From: RGIG3002 sp045546775
GTDB lineage: Bacteria; Bacillota; Clostridia; Lachnospirales; Lachnospiraceae
Assembly: GCA_045546775.1 (NCBI GenBank)
Contig: JAZQDM010000063.1
Coordinates: 62,001-126,000, forward strand
DNA: 64,000 bases
Direction: 5' to 3'
Of this stretch, positions 17,109-26,395 are shown one piece after another (the stretch's first letter is position 1; every line of letters starts with the position of its first letter). The position numbers and the translations under genes were made by a program. The notes under the pieces were generated by a model. That model was given only the letters and a program-made list of their open reading frames with translations. It was not told the DNA's origin and made no database searches.

Positions 17109-18269
17109 ATGAAAAAAAGAGCATTATCCTTGCTGATTGCGACACTTTGCATGTGTGCTCTCACTGCATGCGGTAAAGAGAAAGAAACGACAGAGACAAC
17201 GCAGTCTGCGGAGACGGTGCAGTCAACAGAAAGTACCACAGAAACAGAAACAACAGATATGGTACTGCTTTCGGATTATAATGCATCAGATATTGTGACT
17301 TTGAACGAATACAAGGGGATGGAAGTAACACTTACAGGACCCAAAATTACAGATGAAGATGTAGATGGTTATATCAACAGTATTTTGTCGGGTTATGGCG
17401 GCACAGAGGGGCTTGCTGTGACAGACAGAGCCATTGTGGAAGGCGATACGGTGAATATCAATTATGTGGGTAAATTGGATGGTGTAGCTTTTGCAGGCGG
17501 TACGGATGATTCCGAAGCAGGTACGCATTTAACCATTGGCTCCAATACATTTATTCCGGGATTTGAGGAAGGCTTGATTGGTGTTACACCGGGAGAAACG
17601 GTAGACTTGACTTTGACCTTCCCGGACCCGTATCAGAACAATCCGGATTTGGCAGGAAAAGAAACGGTTTTTACCGTTACGGTAAATGGAATCGCTCCTA
17701 CGGTTGCTGATTTGACAGATGAAAATGTAAGTCTTTTGGATGAGACAGCAACTACGGTTGCCCAGTATAAGACGGATACAAAAACGATGCTTGAGGACGA
17801 AGCACGATTAGAATTTGAGACATATTACAATGCTTATTTGGAAGAAGCGGTTATTGTCAAAATCATGGACGAGTGCGTTTATAAAGATATTCCGACAGAA
17901 CTGGTGGAACGTTATAACAACAATATTATTATCAATTATACAAACGAAGCTGCACAGTATGGATTGGATTTGGAAAGCTATGCCACATTGGTATACGGCA
18001 TTACGGCCGATGAATTCAAGGCAGAGATGCGCGTTATGGCAGAACAGGCAGCGAAGCAGGCAATTGCATTTCAGGCAATTGCAGACAAAGAAAACTTGCA
18101 TCTTACCGAGGAACAATTTGCAGAAGAGTTGCAGTTGTATGTAGAGTCCTGTGGCTATACAAGCGCGGATGAGTTACCGGCCGGAGTGGCAGAAGAATAC
18201 AGAGAATATTTGACTTTTAAAATTGTTTCGGACTATTTGATGGACAATGCAGTTGTCACGATAGAATAA
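17109..18269 (+). CDS. trigger-factor-like FKBP peptidyl-prolyl isomerase lipoprotein
   Basis: A 386-residue protein with a signal peptide and lipobox LTAC (Cys about residue 21). A Thr/Glu-rich linker follows. Then an FKBP-type domain (VEGDTVNINYVGKLDGVAFAGG ... FIPGFEEGLIGVTPGETVDLTLTFP, about residues 105-195) and a helical trigger-factor C-terminal domain. It lacks the N-terminal ribosome-binding domain of true trigger factor. An extracytoplasmic folding catalyst is likely. Confidence 0.85.
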   Translation: MKKRALSLLIATLCMCALTACGKEKETTETTQSAETVQSTESTTETETTDMVLLSDYNASDIVTLNEYKGMEVTLTGPKITDEDVDGYINSILSGYGGTEGLAVTDRAIVEGDTVNINYVGKLDGVAFAGGTDDSEAGTHLTIGSNTFIPGFEEGLIGVTPGETVDLTLTFPDPYQNNPDLAGKETVFTVTVNGIAPTVADLTDENVSLLDETATTVAQYKTDTKTMLEDEARLEFETYYNAYLEEAVIVKIMDECVYKDIPTELVERYNNNIIINYTNEAAQYGLDLESYATLVYGITADEFKAEMRVMAEQAAKQAIAFQAIADKENLHLTEEQFAEELQLYVESCGYTSADELPAGVAEEYREYLTFKIVSDYLMDNAVVTIE

Positions 18270-18334
18270 AAACATTTGTGATAAAATAAAGAATAAAATG
18301 TGACGGAAAGAAAGAGCACAGAAAGGGATTAAAA

Positions 18335-19726
18335 ATGGAATTAACAGATATCAGAGACTTATATCGTGAGACAGAAAAATATATTGATAAAGAAGTAACG
18401 GTAGGCGGTTGGGTAAGAAATAACCGTGATTCAAAAACATTTGGTTTTATCGTTGTCAACGACGGAACATTTTTTGAAACATTGCAGATTGTGTACAGTG
18501 ACACATTAGATAATTTTGATATGGTGTCCAAGTTGAACGTAGGCAGCGCTATTGTTGTTCGCGGTAAAATCGTAGCTACACCGCAGGCAAAACAGCCGTT
18601 TGAAATGCAGGCAGAAGAAGTGATTTTGGAAGGTGCATCTTCTGCAGATTATCCGCTTCAGAAAAAACGTCACAGTTTTGAATATTTGAGAACAATTTCA
18701 CATTTGCGTCCGAGAACAAATACATTCCAGGCAGTATTCCGTGTGCGTTCTCTTTGTGCGTATGCAATCCATACGTTCTTTATGGAGAGAGGATTTGTGT
18801 ATGTTCATACACCGCTTATTACAGGAAGTGACTGCGAAGGTGCCGGCGAAATGTTCCGTGAAACGACTTTGGATATGAAAAATCCGCCGCTTACAGAGGA
18901 TGGTGAAGTGGATTACAGCCAGGATTTCTTCGGCAAAGAGACAAACCTTACCGTAAGTGGCCAGTTGAACGTAGAGACATATGCATTTGCATTTAAAAAT
19001 GTATACACATTCGGACCGACTTTCCGTGCAGAAAACTCAAATACGACAAGACATGCGGCAGAGTTTTGGATGATTGAGCCGGAAATTGCGTTTGCGGATT
19101 TGAAAGACGACATGATTTTGGCAGAGTCCATGTTAAAATATGTAATCCGTTACGTGCTTGAAAATGCGCCGGAAGAAATGAATTTCTTCAATCAGTTTGT
19201 GGACAAAGGATTAATCGAAAGATTGAATCATGTACTCAATTCTGATTTCGGACATGTGACTTACACAGAAGCAATCGAAATTTTGGAAAAACACAATGAC
19301 GAATTCGAATACAAAGTATTCTGGGGCTGCGATTTGCAGACAGAGCACGAAAGATTCCTCACAGAACAGGAATTCAAACGTCCGGTATTCGTAACAGATT
19401 ATCCGAAGGAAATCAAGGCATTTTATATGAAGCTGAATGAAGACGGCAAGACAGTTGCAGCTATGGACTGTCTCGTTCCGGGAATCGGTGAGATTATCGG
19501 CGGTAGCCAGAGAGAAGATAATCTTGAAATTCTTGAACGGAGAATGGAAGAGATGGGTCTTAACAAAGAAGATTATGATTTCTATTTGGATTTGAGAAGA
19601 TATGGTTCCGTGCGTCATGCAGGATTCGGACTTGGATTTGAAAGATGCGTTATGTACCTGACAGGTATGTCAAACATCAGAGACGTTGTTCCGTTCCCGA
19701 GAACTGTAAAAAATTGCGATTTATAA
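18335..19726 (+). CDS. asnS: asparaginyl-tRNA synthetase
   Basis: A 463-residue class IIb synthetase with an N-terminal OB-fold anticodon-binding domain (VTVGGWVRNNRDSKTFGFI). The catalytic domain shows motif 2 (FGPTFRAENSNTTRHAAEFWMIEPE) and motif 3 (GFGLGFERCVMYLTG). The asparagine-type spacing and the PLTEDG insert separate it from AspRS. The ATG at 18335 has an AAAGGG site. No T-box leader fits in the 65 bases upstream. Confidence 0.95.
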   Translation: MELTDIRDLYRETEKYIDKEVTVGGWVRNNRDSKTFGFIVVNDGTFFETLQIVYSDTLDNFDMVSKLNVGSAIVVRGKIVATPQAKQPFEMQAEEVILEGASSADYPLQKKRHSFEYLRTISHLRPRTNTFQAVFRVRSLCAYAIHTFFMERGFVYVHTPLITGSDCEGAGEMFRETTLDMKNPPLTEDGEVDYSQDFFGKETNLTVSGQLNVETYAFAFKNVYTFGPTFRAENSNTTRHAAEFWMIEPEIAFADLKDDMILAESMLKYVIRYVLENAPEEMNFFNQFVDKGLIERLNHVLNSDFGHVTYTEAIEILEKHNDEFEYKVFWGCDLQTEHERFLTEQEFKRPVFVTDYPKEIKAFYMKLNEDGKTVAAMDCLVPGIGEIIGGSQREDNLEILERRMEEMGLNKEDYDFYLDLRRYGSVRHAGFGLGFERCVMYLTGMSNIRDVVPFPRTVKNCDL

Positions 19727-19738
19727 TTAGGAGTTTTC

Positions 19739-21037
19739 ATGAAAAGAAAAATAAGCCGCCTTTTTCAGATTATGATAGCGGTTGTTTTGATGTGTGCGGT
19801 GGTGGTACCGGTAAGTGCCGCCACCATTTCTGAATTGGAAGACCAGCAAAAAGAGCATCAGGACAAGCTGGATGAAGTGAATAGCCAGATTGTGGAGTTG
19901 GAAGATGAGCAGCAGATTTTGGAAGAAGAAATCAGTGATTTGGACTCAGAAATTGTAAATATGTTTACAAGTATTGAACTGTTGGAGGAACAAATCGAAG
20001 AGAAAAATGCTTCCATCGAAACGCTCACGGCAGAAATCGCGGTAGTGCAGGCGGATTATGAGCTCGCCAAGGCGGAGGAAGAGACGCAGTATGAAGCGAT
20101 GAAAGTGCGTATCAAATATATGTATGAGCAGGGTGATACTGCCTATGTACAGATGCTTATGGAAGCTGGCAGTTTCAGTGATATGCTCAACAAAGCGGAT
20201 TACATAGAACAGCTCCAAGCGTATGACCGGAAGAAGTTGGAAGAGTATCAGTTGATCCGGGAAGAAGCGGAGATGTTGAAAGTTCAGTTGGAAACTGAGA
20301 AAGCTGCTTTGGAAGCGGAGATTGCCGGACTGGAAACAGACAAGGCAGATTTGGAAGAGCAAAAGGAATATATGGACACGCTCTTGGCGGAAAAGAAAGA
20401 GCAATCGGATAATTATGAAGCGCAGATTGCGCAGGCCAAACAACAGGCAGCCATTTACAAGACACAAATTAAAGAAGAACAGGAAAAGATTGATAAATTA
20501 AAAGAAGAAGAAAAAAAGAAGGAAGAAGAGCAGGCGAAAGCCGAAGAGAACGGAAGTTCCGGCGACGAGAATAACGGTACATCCGGAGGCAATAGTTCGT
20601 CCGGGGGCAGTTCATCCGGTGGTAGCAGTTCATCTGCGGGAACAAATAGTGGAAGCACAGGTGGCTCAACATCAACTCCTTCCGGCGGCGGAAGTGTTTC
20701 CGGTACTCAGATTGCGAATTATGCATGTCAGTACATCGGAAATCCGTATGTGAGCGGTGGCACAAGCCTGACAAACGGCGCAGATTGTTCCGGTTTTGTC
20801 TATCGTGTTTACAGCGACTTTGGCTATCAACTTCCACGTACGTCTTATGCACAGCGCAGTGCGGGCTATGAAGTGTCTTATGCCAATGCACAGCCGGGAG
20901 ATATTATTTGTTATTCCGGTCATGTAGGAATTTATATCGGAAATGGCAAGATTGTACACGCAAGCACACCGGCAACCGGGATTAAAATAGGAAATGCGAC
21001 ATACCGCGAAATTCTTACGGTACGACGCATTTTGTAA
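19739..21037 (+). CDS. coiled-coil NlpC/P60 peptidoglycan endopeptidase
   Basis: A 432-residue secreted hydrolase. A signal peptide (about residues 1-28, ending VSAA) precedes a long coiled coil (about 30-260). A Ser/Gly-rich linker follows (about 265-320), then a C-terminal NlpC/P60 domain. The catalytic cysteine is in GADCSGFVYR near residue 350 and the histidine in GHVGIYIG near 395. The layout matches CwlO/PcsB-type D,L-endopeptidases regulated through the coiled coil. Its 3' end overlaps the convergent kinase gene by 23 bases. Confidence 0.92.
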   Translation: MKRKISRLFQIMIAVVLMCAVVVPVSAATISELEDQQKEHQDKLDEVNSQIVELEDEQQILEEEISDLDSEIVNMFTSIELLEEQIEEKNASIETLTAEIAVVQADYELAKAEEETQYEAMKVRIKYMYEQGDTAYVQMLMEAGSFSDMLNKADYIEQLQAYDRKKLEEYQLIREEAEMLKVQLETEKAALEAEIAGLETDKADLEEQKEYMDTLLAEKKEQSDNYEAQIAQAKQQAAIYKTQIKEEQEKIDKLKEEEKKKEEEQAKAEENGSSGDENNGTSGGNSSSGGSSSGGSSSSAGTNSGSTGGSTSTPSGGGSVSGTQIANYACQYIGNPYVSGGTSLTNGADCSGFVYRVYSDFGYQLPRTSYAQRSAGYEVSYANAQPGDIICYSGHVGIYIGNGKIVHASTPATGIKIGNATYREILTVRRIL

Positions 21038-21638
21038 ACTCACATATTTCTTTGATTTTATAATATTCAAAATACCGGTTTTCCATCGGAATCCACCGGG
21101 TTTCAAATGCAATTAGGGCTTCTTTCCCGACGCGGGAAAGGAGTCTTTCTTTTTGGCAAGCGCTGTCGATGTCTAAAAAAAGAGAAGTATCGTACAAAGC
21201 GCGCAACTCCGGTCGCATGGAGTAGGAACCTTCTACAATAACGAGTGATTTTGGACGAATTGCAACTGTTTCGGAATAGTCCATTGTATGACAGTCAAAA
21301 ATACGATATTGCAAAGTAGTTGGCGTGCCGTCAGTTTTTGCCTGCATAAGGGGCGTTGCTACTTCTGTGAGAAAGCGTTCGTAATGTACGTTACCGCCCG
21401 GTGTTTCCAATCGTGCTTTTGTCCGCAGACTGCGAGGAAGATAAAAATCATCCATATGTAGGACGGTTGCATCATATTTTTGCGCCAGTGCTTGTGCAAG
21501 GGTGGATTTTCCGGAACCGCATTTTCCGTCAATGGCAACAACAGTTAGTTGCTGTTTGGAAAGCAGCTGCTCTAATTTTTGTAAAAAGCCATCCGGCAGA
21601 CCAATAGAAGAGGTTACGCCGTCAAATAAACTATCCAT
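21015..21638 (-). CDS. uridine kinase-like P-loop kinase
   Basis: A 207-residue kinase with Walker A (VAIDGKCGSGKST near residue 38), a DDFY motif (HMDDFYLPRS) and VEGSYSMRPELRALYD, as in the uridine kinase/phosphoribulokinase family. The ATG at 21638 has an AAAGGA site and overlaps the upstream ECF gene by 8 bases. Translational coupling with the ECF S component suggests that it traps the imported vitamin or nucleoside by phosphorylation. Substrate unknown. Confidence 0.82.
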   Translation of the reverse strand: MDSLFDGVTSSIGLPDGFLQKLEQLLSKQQLTVVAIDGKCGSGKSTLAQALAQKYDATVLHMDDFYLPRSLRTKARLETPGGNVHYERFLTEVATPLMQAKTDGTPTTLQYRIFDCHTMDYSETVAIRPKSLVIVEGSYSMRPELRALYDTSLFLDIDSACQKERLLSRVGKEALIAFETRWIPMENRYFEYYKIKEICEFTKCVVP

Positions 21639-22170
21639 GAGTTCGTCCTTTCGTTTCACTATTTTTTAGTCCCAGTACGATAGCCGGAATGAGCAAAATG
21701 TGGCAGACAATACCCGGTAGCGCATTGGTGAATGCGGCTGCAACAAAAACAGAAAATGTAAAATCCATATGGATAAGTGGGTAAATGAAAAACGCACAAA
21801 TGCCCCACACAAACCGCCCTAAAAGCATAGATATAAACAAGGACAAATAAAGGTTAGCGGTTGTTTTTTTGAGTGTTTTGTACAGCAATCCGGCAAAAAA
21901 TCCGTAAGCAGCAAGTTCAAAAGCCATACAGATACCGTTTGGAATAACCGGTGGTGCACCAAAAAGAATATAGCGTAACAGAGGGGCAAAAAAACCTACC
22001 ACCGCCCCATATTGCCAACCGCACAAAAAACCGCAAAGCAAAACCGGGATATGCATCAGACAAAGTTTGTTTCCGACAGCCGGAATCTGCCCGGACAAAA
22101 ACGGAAGCAGAAAGCAAAGTGCGAGACAAACGCCGGAAAATACTAAATTTTTTGTGGTTACTTTTTTCAT
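21631..22170 (-). CDS. ECF transporter substrate-binding (S) component
   Basis: A 179-residue integral membrane protein with about five or six helices. Typical S-component features are the GNKLCLMHIPVLLCGFLCGW loop and GAVVGFFAPLLRYILFG. It has its own GGAGGG site. The energising EcfA/EcfT module is not in the window, so it would use a shared one. The coupled kinase gene is the best hint about ligand, favouring a phosphorylatable vitamin or nucleoside. No TPP, FMN or preQ1 riboswitch is visible upstream. Confidence 0.82.
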   Translation of the reverse strand: MKKVTTKNLVFSGVCLALCFLLPFLSGQIPAVGNKLCLMHIPVLLCGFLCGWQYGAVVGFFAPLLRYILFGAPPVIPNGICMAFELAAYGFFAGLLYKTLKKTTANLYLSLFISMLLGRFVWGICAFFIYPLIHMDFTFSVFVAAAFTNALPGIVCHILLIPAIVLGLKNSETKGRTHG

Positions 22171-22293
22171 AAGACCCTCCGTGGGCGGATATATCGTAAA
22201 TAACTATCCTCTATTTTATTGCATAATGATACAAACATTTTATAGGAAAAGTGTGTGTATGACAATAAATGTGTGAAGAAAAATGAAATGGAA

Positions 22294-22324
22294 TGAATAG
22301 GGATGGAAAATTTTACGCATACTA
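22294..22324 (+). promoter_or_regulatory. sigma-G/F-type forespore promoter
   Basis: TGAATA at 22294 and CATACTA at 22318 are separated by 18 bases. Both boxes equal the sigma-G consensus of Bacillus and Clostridium, with allowed spacing. It lies about 30 bases before the first of two small spore proteins. Confidence 0.72.
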
Positions 22325-22354
22325 GTTATGAAAAAAAGTTAAGGAGGGACACAT

Positions 22355-22540
22355 ATGTCTAATATTTCTGAATTAGAATTACAAAACCTTCGTCATCTCA
22401 TTGGTGGCTATGACACATCTATGGCAAAAATGGAAGAGTACGCGAACTGTGCAACAGACCCGCAGATCAAACAGTTTTTCCAGAAAGGTGCGCAGACTGC
22501 ACGCGAGAACAAACAGACATTGATGAAATTTTTGCAGTAA
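22355..22540 (+). CDS. small CotF-like spore protein (61 aa)
   Basis: A short helical protein (NISELELQNLRHLIGGYD ... AREN) with an AGGAGGG site. It matches the small spore coat proteins of Clostridia that resemble one half of the CotF/ferritin-like helical pair. It is followed 43 bases later by a second such gene, and both lie between a sigma-G-type promoter and a terminator. Forespore expression is inferred from the promoter. Exact location in the spore is not known. Confidence 0.72.
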   Translation: MSNISELELQNLRHLIGGYDTSMAKMEEYANCATDPQIKQFFQKGAQTARENKQTLMKFLQ

Positions 22541-22583
22541 TTTTTGAAAGAATAAAAGTGAAGAGAGGAGCATAACGATTATT

Positions 22584-22838
22584 ATGCAGGAAAAAGTAAT
22601 TGTGAATGATACACTTGCAAGTATCAACGGAGAATTGGTTCGTTTCAGTGAAATGATTCCACAGACAGAAAATAAAGAATTGAAACAGACATTAAAACAG
22701 TTCAGAAATGCATGTGAAATGTCTCAGGAAGAGCTTTATCAGATGGCACGAGAAAAATCTTATTATGTGCCGGCGGCAAAAGCAACTGAGGATGAAATTA
22801 AACATGTAAAAAGTCTTTTTACACAGAGCCTTTTGTAA
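22584..22838 (+). CDS. CotF-like spore coat protein (84 aa)
   Basis: An 84-residue helical protein (VNDTLASINGELVRFSEMI, MSQEELYQMAREKSYYVPA) with the C-terminal YYVPAAKA pattern of CotF-family coat proteins. A GAGAGGAG site precedes the ATG. It forms a bicistronic unit with the gene at 22355, ending at the terminator at 22857. Two small paralogous helical proteins could form a mixed four-helix bundle; that is inference. Confidence 0.78.
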   Translation: MQEKVIVNDTLASINGELVRFSEMIPQTENKELKQTLKQFRNACEMSQEELYQMAREKSYYVPAAKATEDEIKHVKSLFTQSLL

Positions 22839-22856
22839 TAGTTAGTTTTTAGGTAG

Positions 22857-22900
22857 ATTCCGAAATGTGTACAAATTCGAACATATTTCGGAATTTTTTT
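22857..22900 (+). terminator. intrinsic terminator of the spore-protein pair
   Basis: ATTCCGAAAT and ATTTCGGAAT form a perfect stem directly followed by a run of eight T. Confidence 0.85.
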
Positions 22901-22950
22901 TACTTTTTGCCAAAATATTTGTATTTTTCTGCGCTTTTTTGTGGAAAATG

Positions 22951-22979
22951 TTGATTTTATGCATAAAAAAGGGTAAAAT
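22951..22979 (+). promoter_or_regulatory. sigma-A promoter of the GGDEF-EAL gene
   Basis: TTGATT at 22951 and TAAAAT at 22974 are separated by 17 bases, 48 bases before the start codon. Confidence 0.65.
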
Positions 22980-23027
22980 TATATTGCGTGACCTATGATG
23001 TGAATACGGAAAATGCGGAGGTGTCGC

Positions 23028-26000
23028 ATGGGAAGAGTTGAGAGCTTAGAGGAAAAGAGAACGGTAGAGGTGTGTCCAATCACCGGTCTTCCCTTCAGAC
23101 GTGATTTCTTAAACAGAGTAGGAGAACAGTTGGATGAGGTTGCTCAGGACAGCTATTGTATGATTGCGATAGATTTGGAGCATTTTAGGCTGTTTAATAA
23201 AATATATGGGCGGGACGAAGGAGATATATTGTTAGGAAATATAGGTTCCTTACTGGAAACGCTCGCACAGGAACGAAATGGACAGGCCGGATATGTTGGT
23301 GGTGACAATTTTGGGCTGTTTATTCCGTATGATATGAAAGTGATTTCCAAATTAAAACGGGATATTATCAAAAACATCAATAAGTGGAGTATGACCGGAT
23401 ATCTTCCGGCAATTGGTGTTTATTGTGTGGATGATACAAGTGTTTTGCCGGCAACGATGTATGACAGGGCAAGCATGGTGTTGCCAAAAGCAATTGGCAA
23501 CTATGCAAAGCGGATTCATGTGTATGACCCGTCTGTGGAACAAAAAGTGGAAGAAGAATTGAAGATGCTTGCAGAAATTCAGCAAGGTCTTGAAAAAGAA
23601 GAGTTTACTTTTTTTGCACAGCCACAGTGTGATATTGCAACCGGAAAGATTGTTGGTGCAGAATCGCTTGTAAGATGGCAACACGGAACAAAAGGACTCA
23701 TTCCGCCCGGTGTTTTTATTCCTGTCTTGGAAAAAAACGGATTTATTGCAAATTTGGACAGATATGTGTGGCGAAAAGTATGTGAATGGCTTAGAAGCTG
23801 GATAGACAGAGGATATCATCCGGTGCCCATTTCCATTAATGTTTCGCGCATTGATATTTATTCTATGGATGTGCCGACTTATTTGTTGGAGTTGACACGT
23901 ACTTACAATTTACCAACCAAATTGTTGAAGGTTGAGATTACAGAAAGTGCTTATGCAGAGAGCAACGAGAGAATCGTCGAGGCGGTTATGCGCCTTAGGA
24001 ATGATGGTTTTCTTGTTATGATGGACGATTTCGGAAGCGGATATTCGTCTTTGAATATGCTCAAAAGCGTGGCGGTGGACGTGATTAAGCTTGATATGCG
24101 TTTCCTTGATATCAATGAGGCAGAGGAACAAAAAGGTATTGATATTTTGGAATCAGTAGTTAGTATGGCGCGCAATATGGGACTTCCTATTATTGTGGAA
24201 GGTGTGGAAACGCAGAAACAGGAAAAGTTTTTGATGGGTCTTGGATGTCGCTATACACAAGGATTTTATTATTACAGACCGCTTCCAATCAATCAGTTTG
24301 AAGAGCTGCTTTCGGATGAGCGCAACTTGGATTTTGATGGAATTTGGTGCCGTCAGGTGGAAGACATTCACGTTCGTGAATTGATGGATACGAATCAGTT
24401 TAGTGATGTATTGCTCAATAATATTCTCGGTGCGGTTGCTTTTTATGATTTGTATGAAAATAGCATTCAGATTACAAGAGTAAACGAAAAGTATTTTATG
24501 CTTGCAGGCATAAATCCCACAGAAGAAGGTGTGGAAAACCGCAAAGTATGGAGTCATGTGCGTGATGATGACAGAATGCTTTTGTTCTCTATTTTTGAAA
24601 AAGCGTATGAAAATCCGATAAATGGCGCGGATGGTTACATCCATTTTATGCGCGAAGACGGTAAGGTACTTTGGGTTTATATGAGAGCCTTTTTCCTGCG
24701 GGAGCAAAATGGGCACAAAATATATTACAGTTCCCTGATTGACATGACCGGTAAGTCGAAAAAGACGAAAGTTTTGACCGGAGTGGATGCAAAACCGATG
24801 CTTGACTTGCCGGAAAAACAAAAGGATATCATGGAGTACTATTACAGTGATATGCCGTTTGGATATTGCCTTGTCAAAGTTTTGGCAGATGAGAATGAGA
24901 ATGCCACGGATTATGAAATTGTATATGCAAACCGCGAGTTGGAAATGATTTCCGGTGAAGGAGAAAATCGTATTCGAAAAATGATTTCCCAGATTTTTTC
25001 AGAAAGCCGAAATGCGATGTTAGATAAGGCATATTGTGTTGCTTATCTTGGCGAGCGCATTAACCAAAAGGTCTACAATCCGGTGTCGGGACATTATTTG
25101 CAGTTGTCCCTTTATCAGTTCCAGACAGGTTATCTGGCTTGTATGGTGCGTGATGTAACGCACAGAGAGATTTATGAGGGTGCTTTAAACAGCATTATGC
25201 ATTCCTATCGTGAAGTGTATTATGTGCATCTGGAGGACAATTATTGCCGTATGCTTTATCCGGATGAGGAACATTTGTTAGAGCGCGGTAATTACGAAGA
25301 GATTATCAATCGTCATTATGGTACGGGCAAAATTGTAAAGTATGATGTAGATAATGTACGACGCTTTTTGTCTTTGGAAAATTTGCGAGAAGTTTTGCGC
25401 TATCAGGATGGAGCGGAGTATTCTTATAAACGCACAAGAAAAGACGGCAGCGCAGAGTGGTGTCTAAGCAGTTTTACGGTTAGTGAGAGAGATCAGTATG
25501 GCATGCCACGTGCAGCGATTTTGATGATTCGAAGCATTGATGATATCATCAAGCAAAATCAGGACAAAAAGAGACAGCGTGTGGCAGAATCACTTGCCAG
25601 CATGTCGGATGGATTCTTTGTATATTCTGCCGGCGAAGAACAAGAGATTTTGTATGCCAATCCAAAAGTAGTGCAAATATTCGGATGTGACACGACAGAA
25701 GAGTTTATGGAACTTGTACATGGTTCTTTTAAAGGAATGGTACATCCCGATGACTATAACCGCATTGAGTGGGAAATTCAGGACCAGATAGAGCATTCCG
25801 AAAAGAAGATGGATTATATCCAATATCGCATTACGCGCAAGGATGGAGAAATCCGTTGGCTGGATGACTACGGACACTTGGAACCGGCATGTATTGGCGG
25901 TGAAGAAGGTGTGTTTTATGTATTTATTTCCGATATTACTGACAAAATATCGCAAATCCAGCAGGATAAGCTGATTCAGCAAAATAAGCATTACAATTAA
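23028..26000 (+). CDS. GGDEF-EAL protein with C-terminal PAS array
   Basis: A 990-residue cytoplasmic c-di-GMP protein with unusual order. An N-terminal GGDEF-like domain (about 15-165) has the active-site motif changed to GGDNF. An EAL domain (about 180-430) carries ESLVRW, ITESAY, MDDFGSGYSS and KLDMRF, so phosphodiesterase residues look intact. About four PAS-type domains fill 440-985. Loss of the GGDEF glutamate suggests a degenerate cyclase that may only bind GTP and tune the EAL domain. There is no membrane segment. The ATG at 23028 follows GGAGG. It ends after a PAS domain with no output module behind it. Confidence 0.88.
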   Translation: MGRVESLEEKRTVEVCPITGLPFRRDFLNRVGEQLDEVAQDSYCMIAIDLEHFRLFNKIYGRDEGDILLGNIGSLLETLAQERNGQAGYVGGDNFGLFIPYDMKVISKLKRDIIKNINKWSMTGYLPAIGVYCVDDTSVLPATMYDRASMVLPKAIGNYAKRIHVYDPSVEQKVEEELKMLAEIQQGLEKEEFTFFAQPQCDIATGKIVGAESLVRWQHGTKGLIPPGVFIPVLEKNGFIANLDRYVWRKVCEWLRSWIDRGYHPVPISINVSRIDIYSMDVPTYLLELTRTYNLPTKLLKVEITESAYAESNERIVEAVMRLRNDGFLVMMDDFGSGYSSLNMLKSVAVDVIKLDMRFLDINEAEEQKGIDILESVVSMARNMGLPIIVEGVETQKQEKFLMGLGCRYTQGFYYYRPLPINQFEELLSDERNLDFDGIWCRQVEDIHVRELMDTNQFSDVLLNNILGAVAFYDLYENSIQITRVNEKYFMLAGINPTEEGVENRKVWSHVRDDDRMLLFSIFEKAYENPINGADGYIHFMREDGKVLWVYMRAFFLREQNGHKIYYSSLIDMTGKSKKTKVLTGVDAKPMLDLPEKQKDIMEYYYSDMPFGYCLVKVLADENENATDYEIVYANRELEMISGEGENRIRKMISQIFSESRNAMLDKAYCVAYLGERINQKVYNPVSGHYLQLSLYQFQTGYLACMVRDVTHREIYEGALNSIMHSYREVYYVHLEDNYCRMLYPDEEHLLERGNYEEIINRHYGTGKIVKYDVDNVRRFLSLENLREVLRYQDGAEYSYKRTRKDGSAEWCLSSFTVSERDQYGMPRAAILMIRSIDDIIKQNQDKKRQRVAESLASMSDGFFVYSAGEEQEILYANPKVVQIFGCDTTEEFMELVHGSFKGMVHPDDYNRIEWEIQDQIEHSEKKMDYIQYRITRKDGEIRWLDDYGHLEPACIGGEEGVFYVFISDITDKISQIQQDKLIQQNKHYN

Positions 26001-26035
26001 AAACAATAACGGATGACAGGAGAAGGAGGAATTCG

Positions 26036-26332
26036 ATGGAAAGAATCAAATGCAAAAGAGCGAGCTTTGAGGTAGAGGCAATCAAATATGAAATCGGCAA
26101 AGATTTGGAAGACGGTTTTGAAGCGTGGTCTAAAGTAGTTACCCATGGCTGGGTTGTGACCGAAGGGCTTGTAAAAATTACAAGAGAGGACGGCATGATT
26201 GTTTGTCCCTTTATCCAGAACCGAAGAGGTGTTGTTTTCATTAGAGAAGGCGACTATATTATCTATGAAGATGGTGGCGAACGCCATTGTTGCGGCGAGG
26301 ACAAGTTCCACAATCGTTTTCAGGTACTGTAG
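26036..26332 (+). CDS. hypothetical protein (98 aa)
   Basis: A small soluble, probably beta-rich protein with a very strong site (AGAAGGAGG). It carries VTHGWVVTEGLVKITREDGM, CPFIQNRRGVVFIREGDYIIYE and a CC pair near residue 81. Similar short proteins occur in phages and in Firmicute chromosomes as I recall, but no function is known. The next promoter starts immediately at its stop, so it belongs with the GGDEF-EAL gene 35 bases upstream. Confidence 0.65.
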   Translation: MERIKCKRASFEVEAIKYEIGKDLEDGFEAWSKVVTHGWVVTEGLVKITREDGMIVCPFIQNRRGVVFIREGDYIIYEDGGERHCCGEDKFHNRFQVL

Positions 26333-26358
26333 ACATTTGAGCGAAAACAAGTTATAAT
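26330..26358 (+). promoter_or_regulatory. sigma-A promoter of the 36-aa membrane peptide
   Basis: TAGACA at 26330 and TATAAT at 26353 are separated by 17 bases. The -35 overlaps the stop codon of the preceding gene. Confidence 0.72.
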
Positions 26359-26395
26359 AGCTAGGTAGATGTATGACAAGAAAGGTGGTAACGCT

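Noticed and set aside
22171..22300. Vitamin riboswitch (TPP, FMN or preQ1) before the ECF gene
   Set aside because: None of the conserved core sequences for these classes can be found in this short gap.
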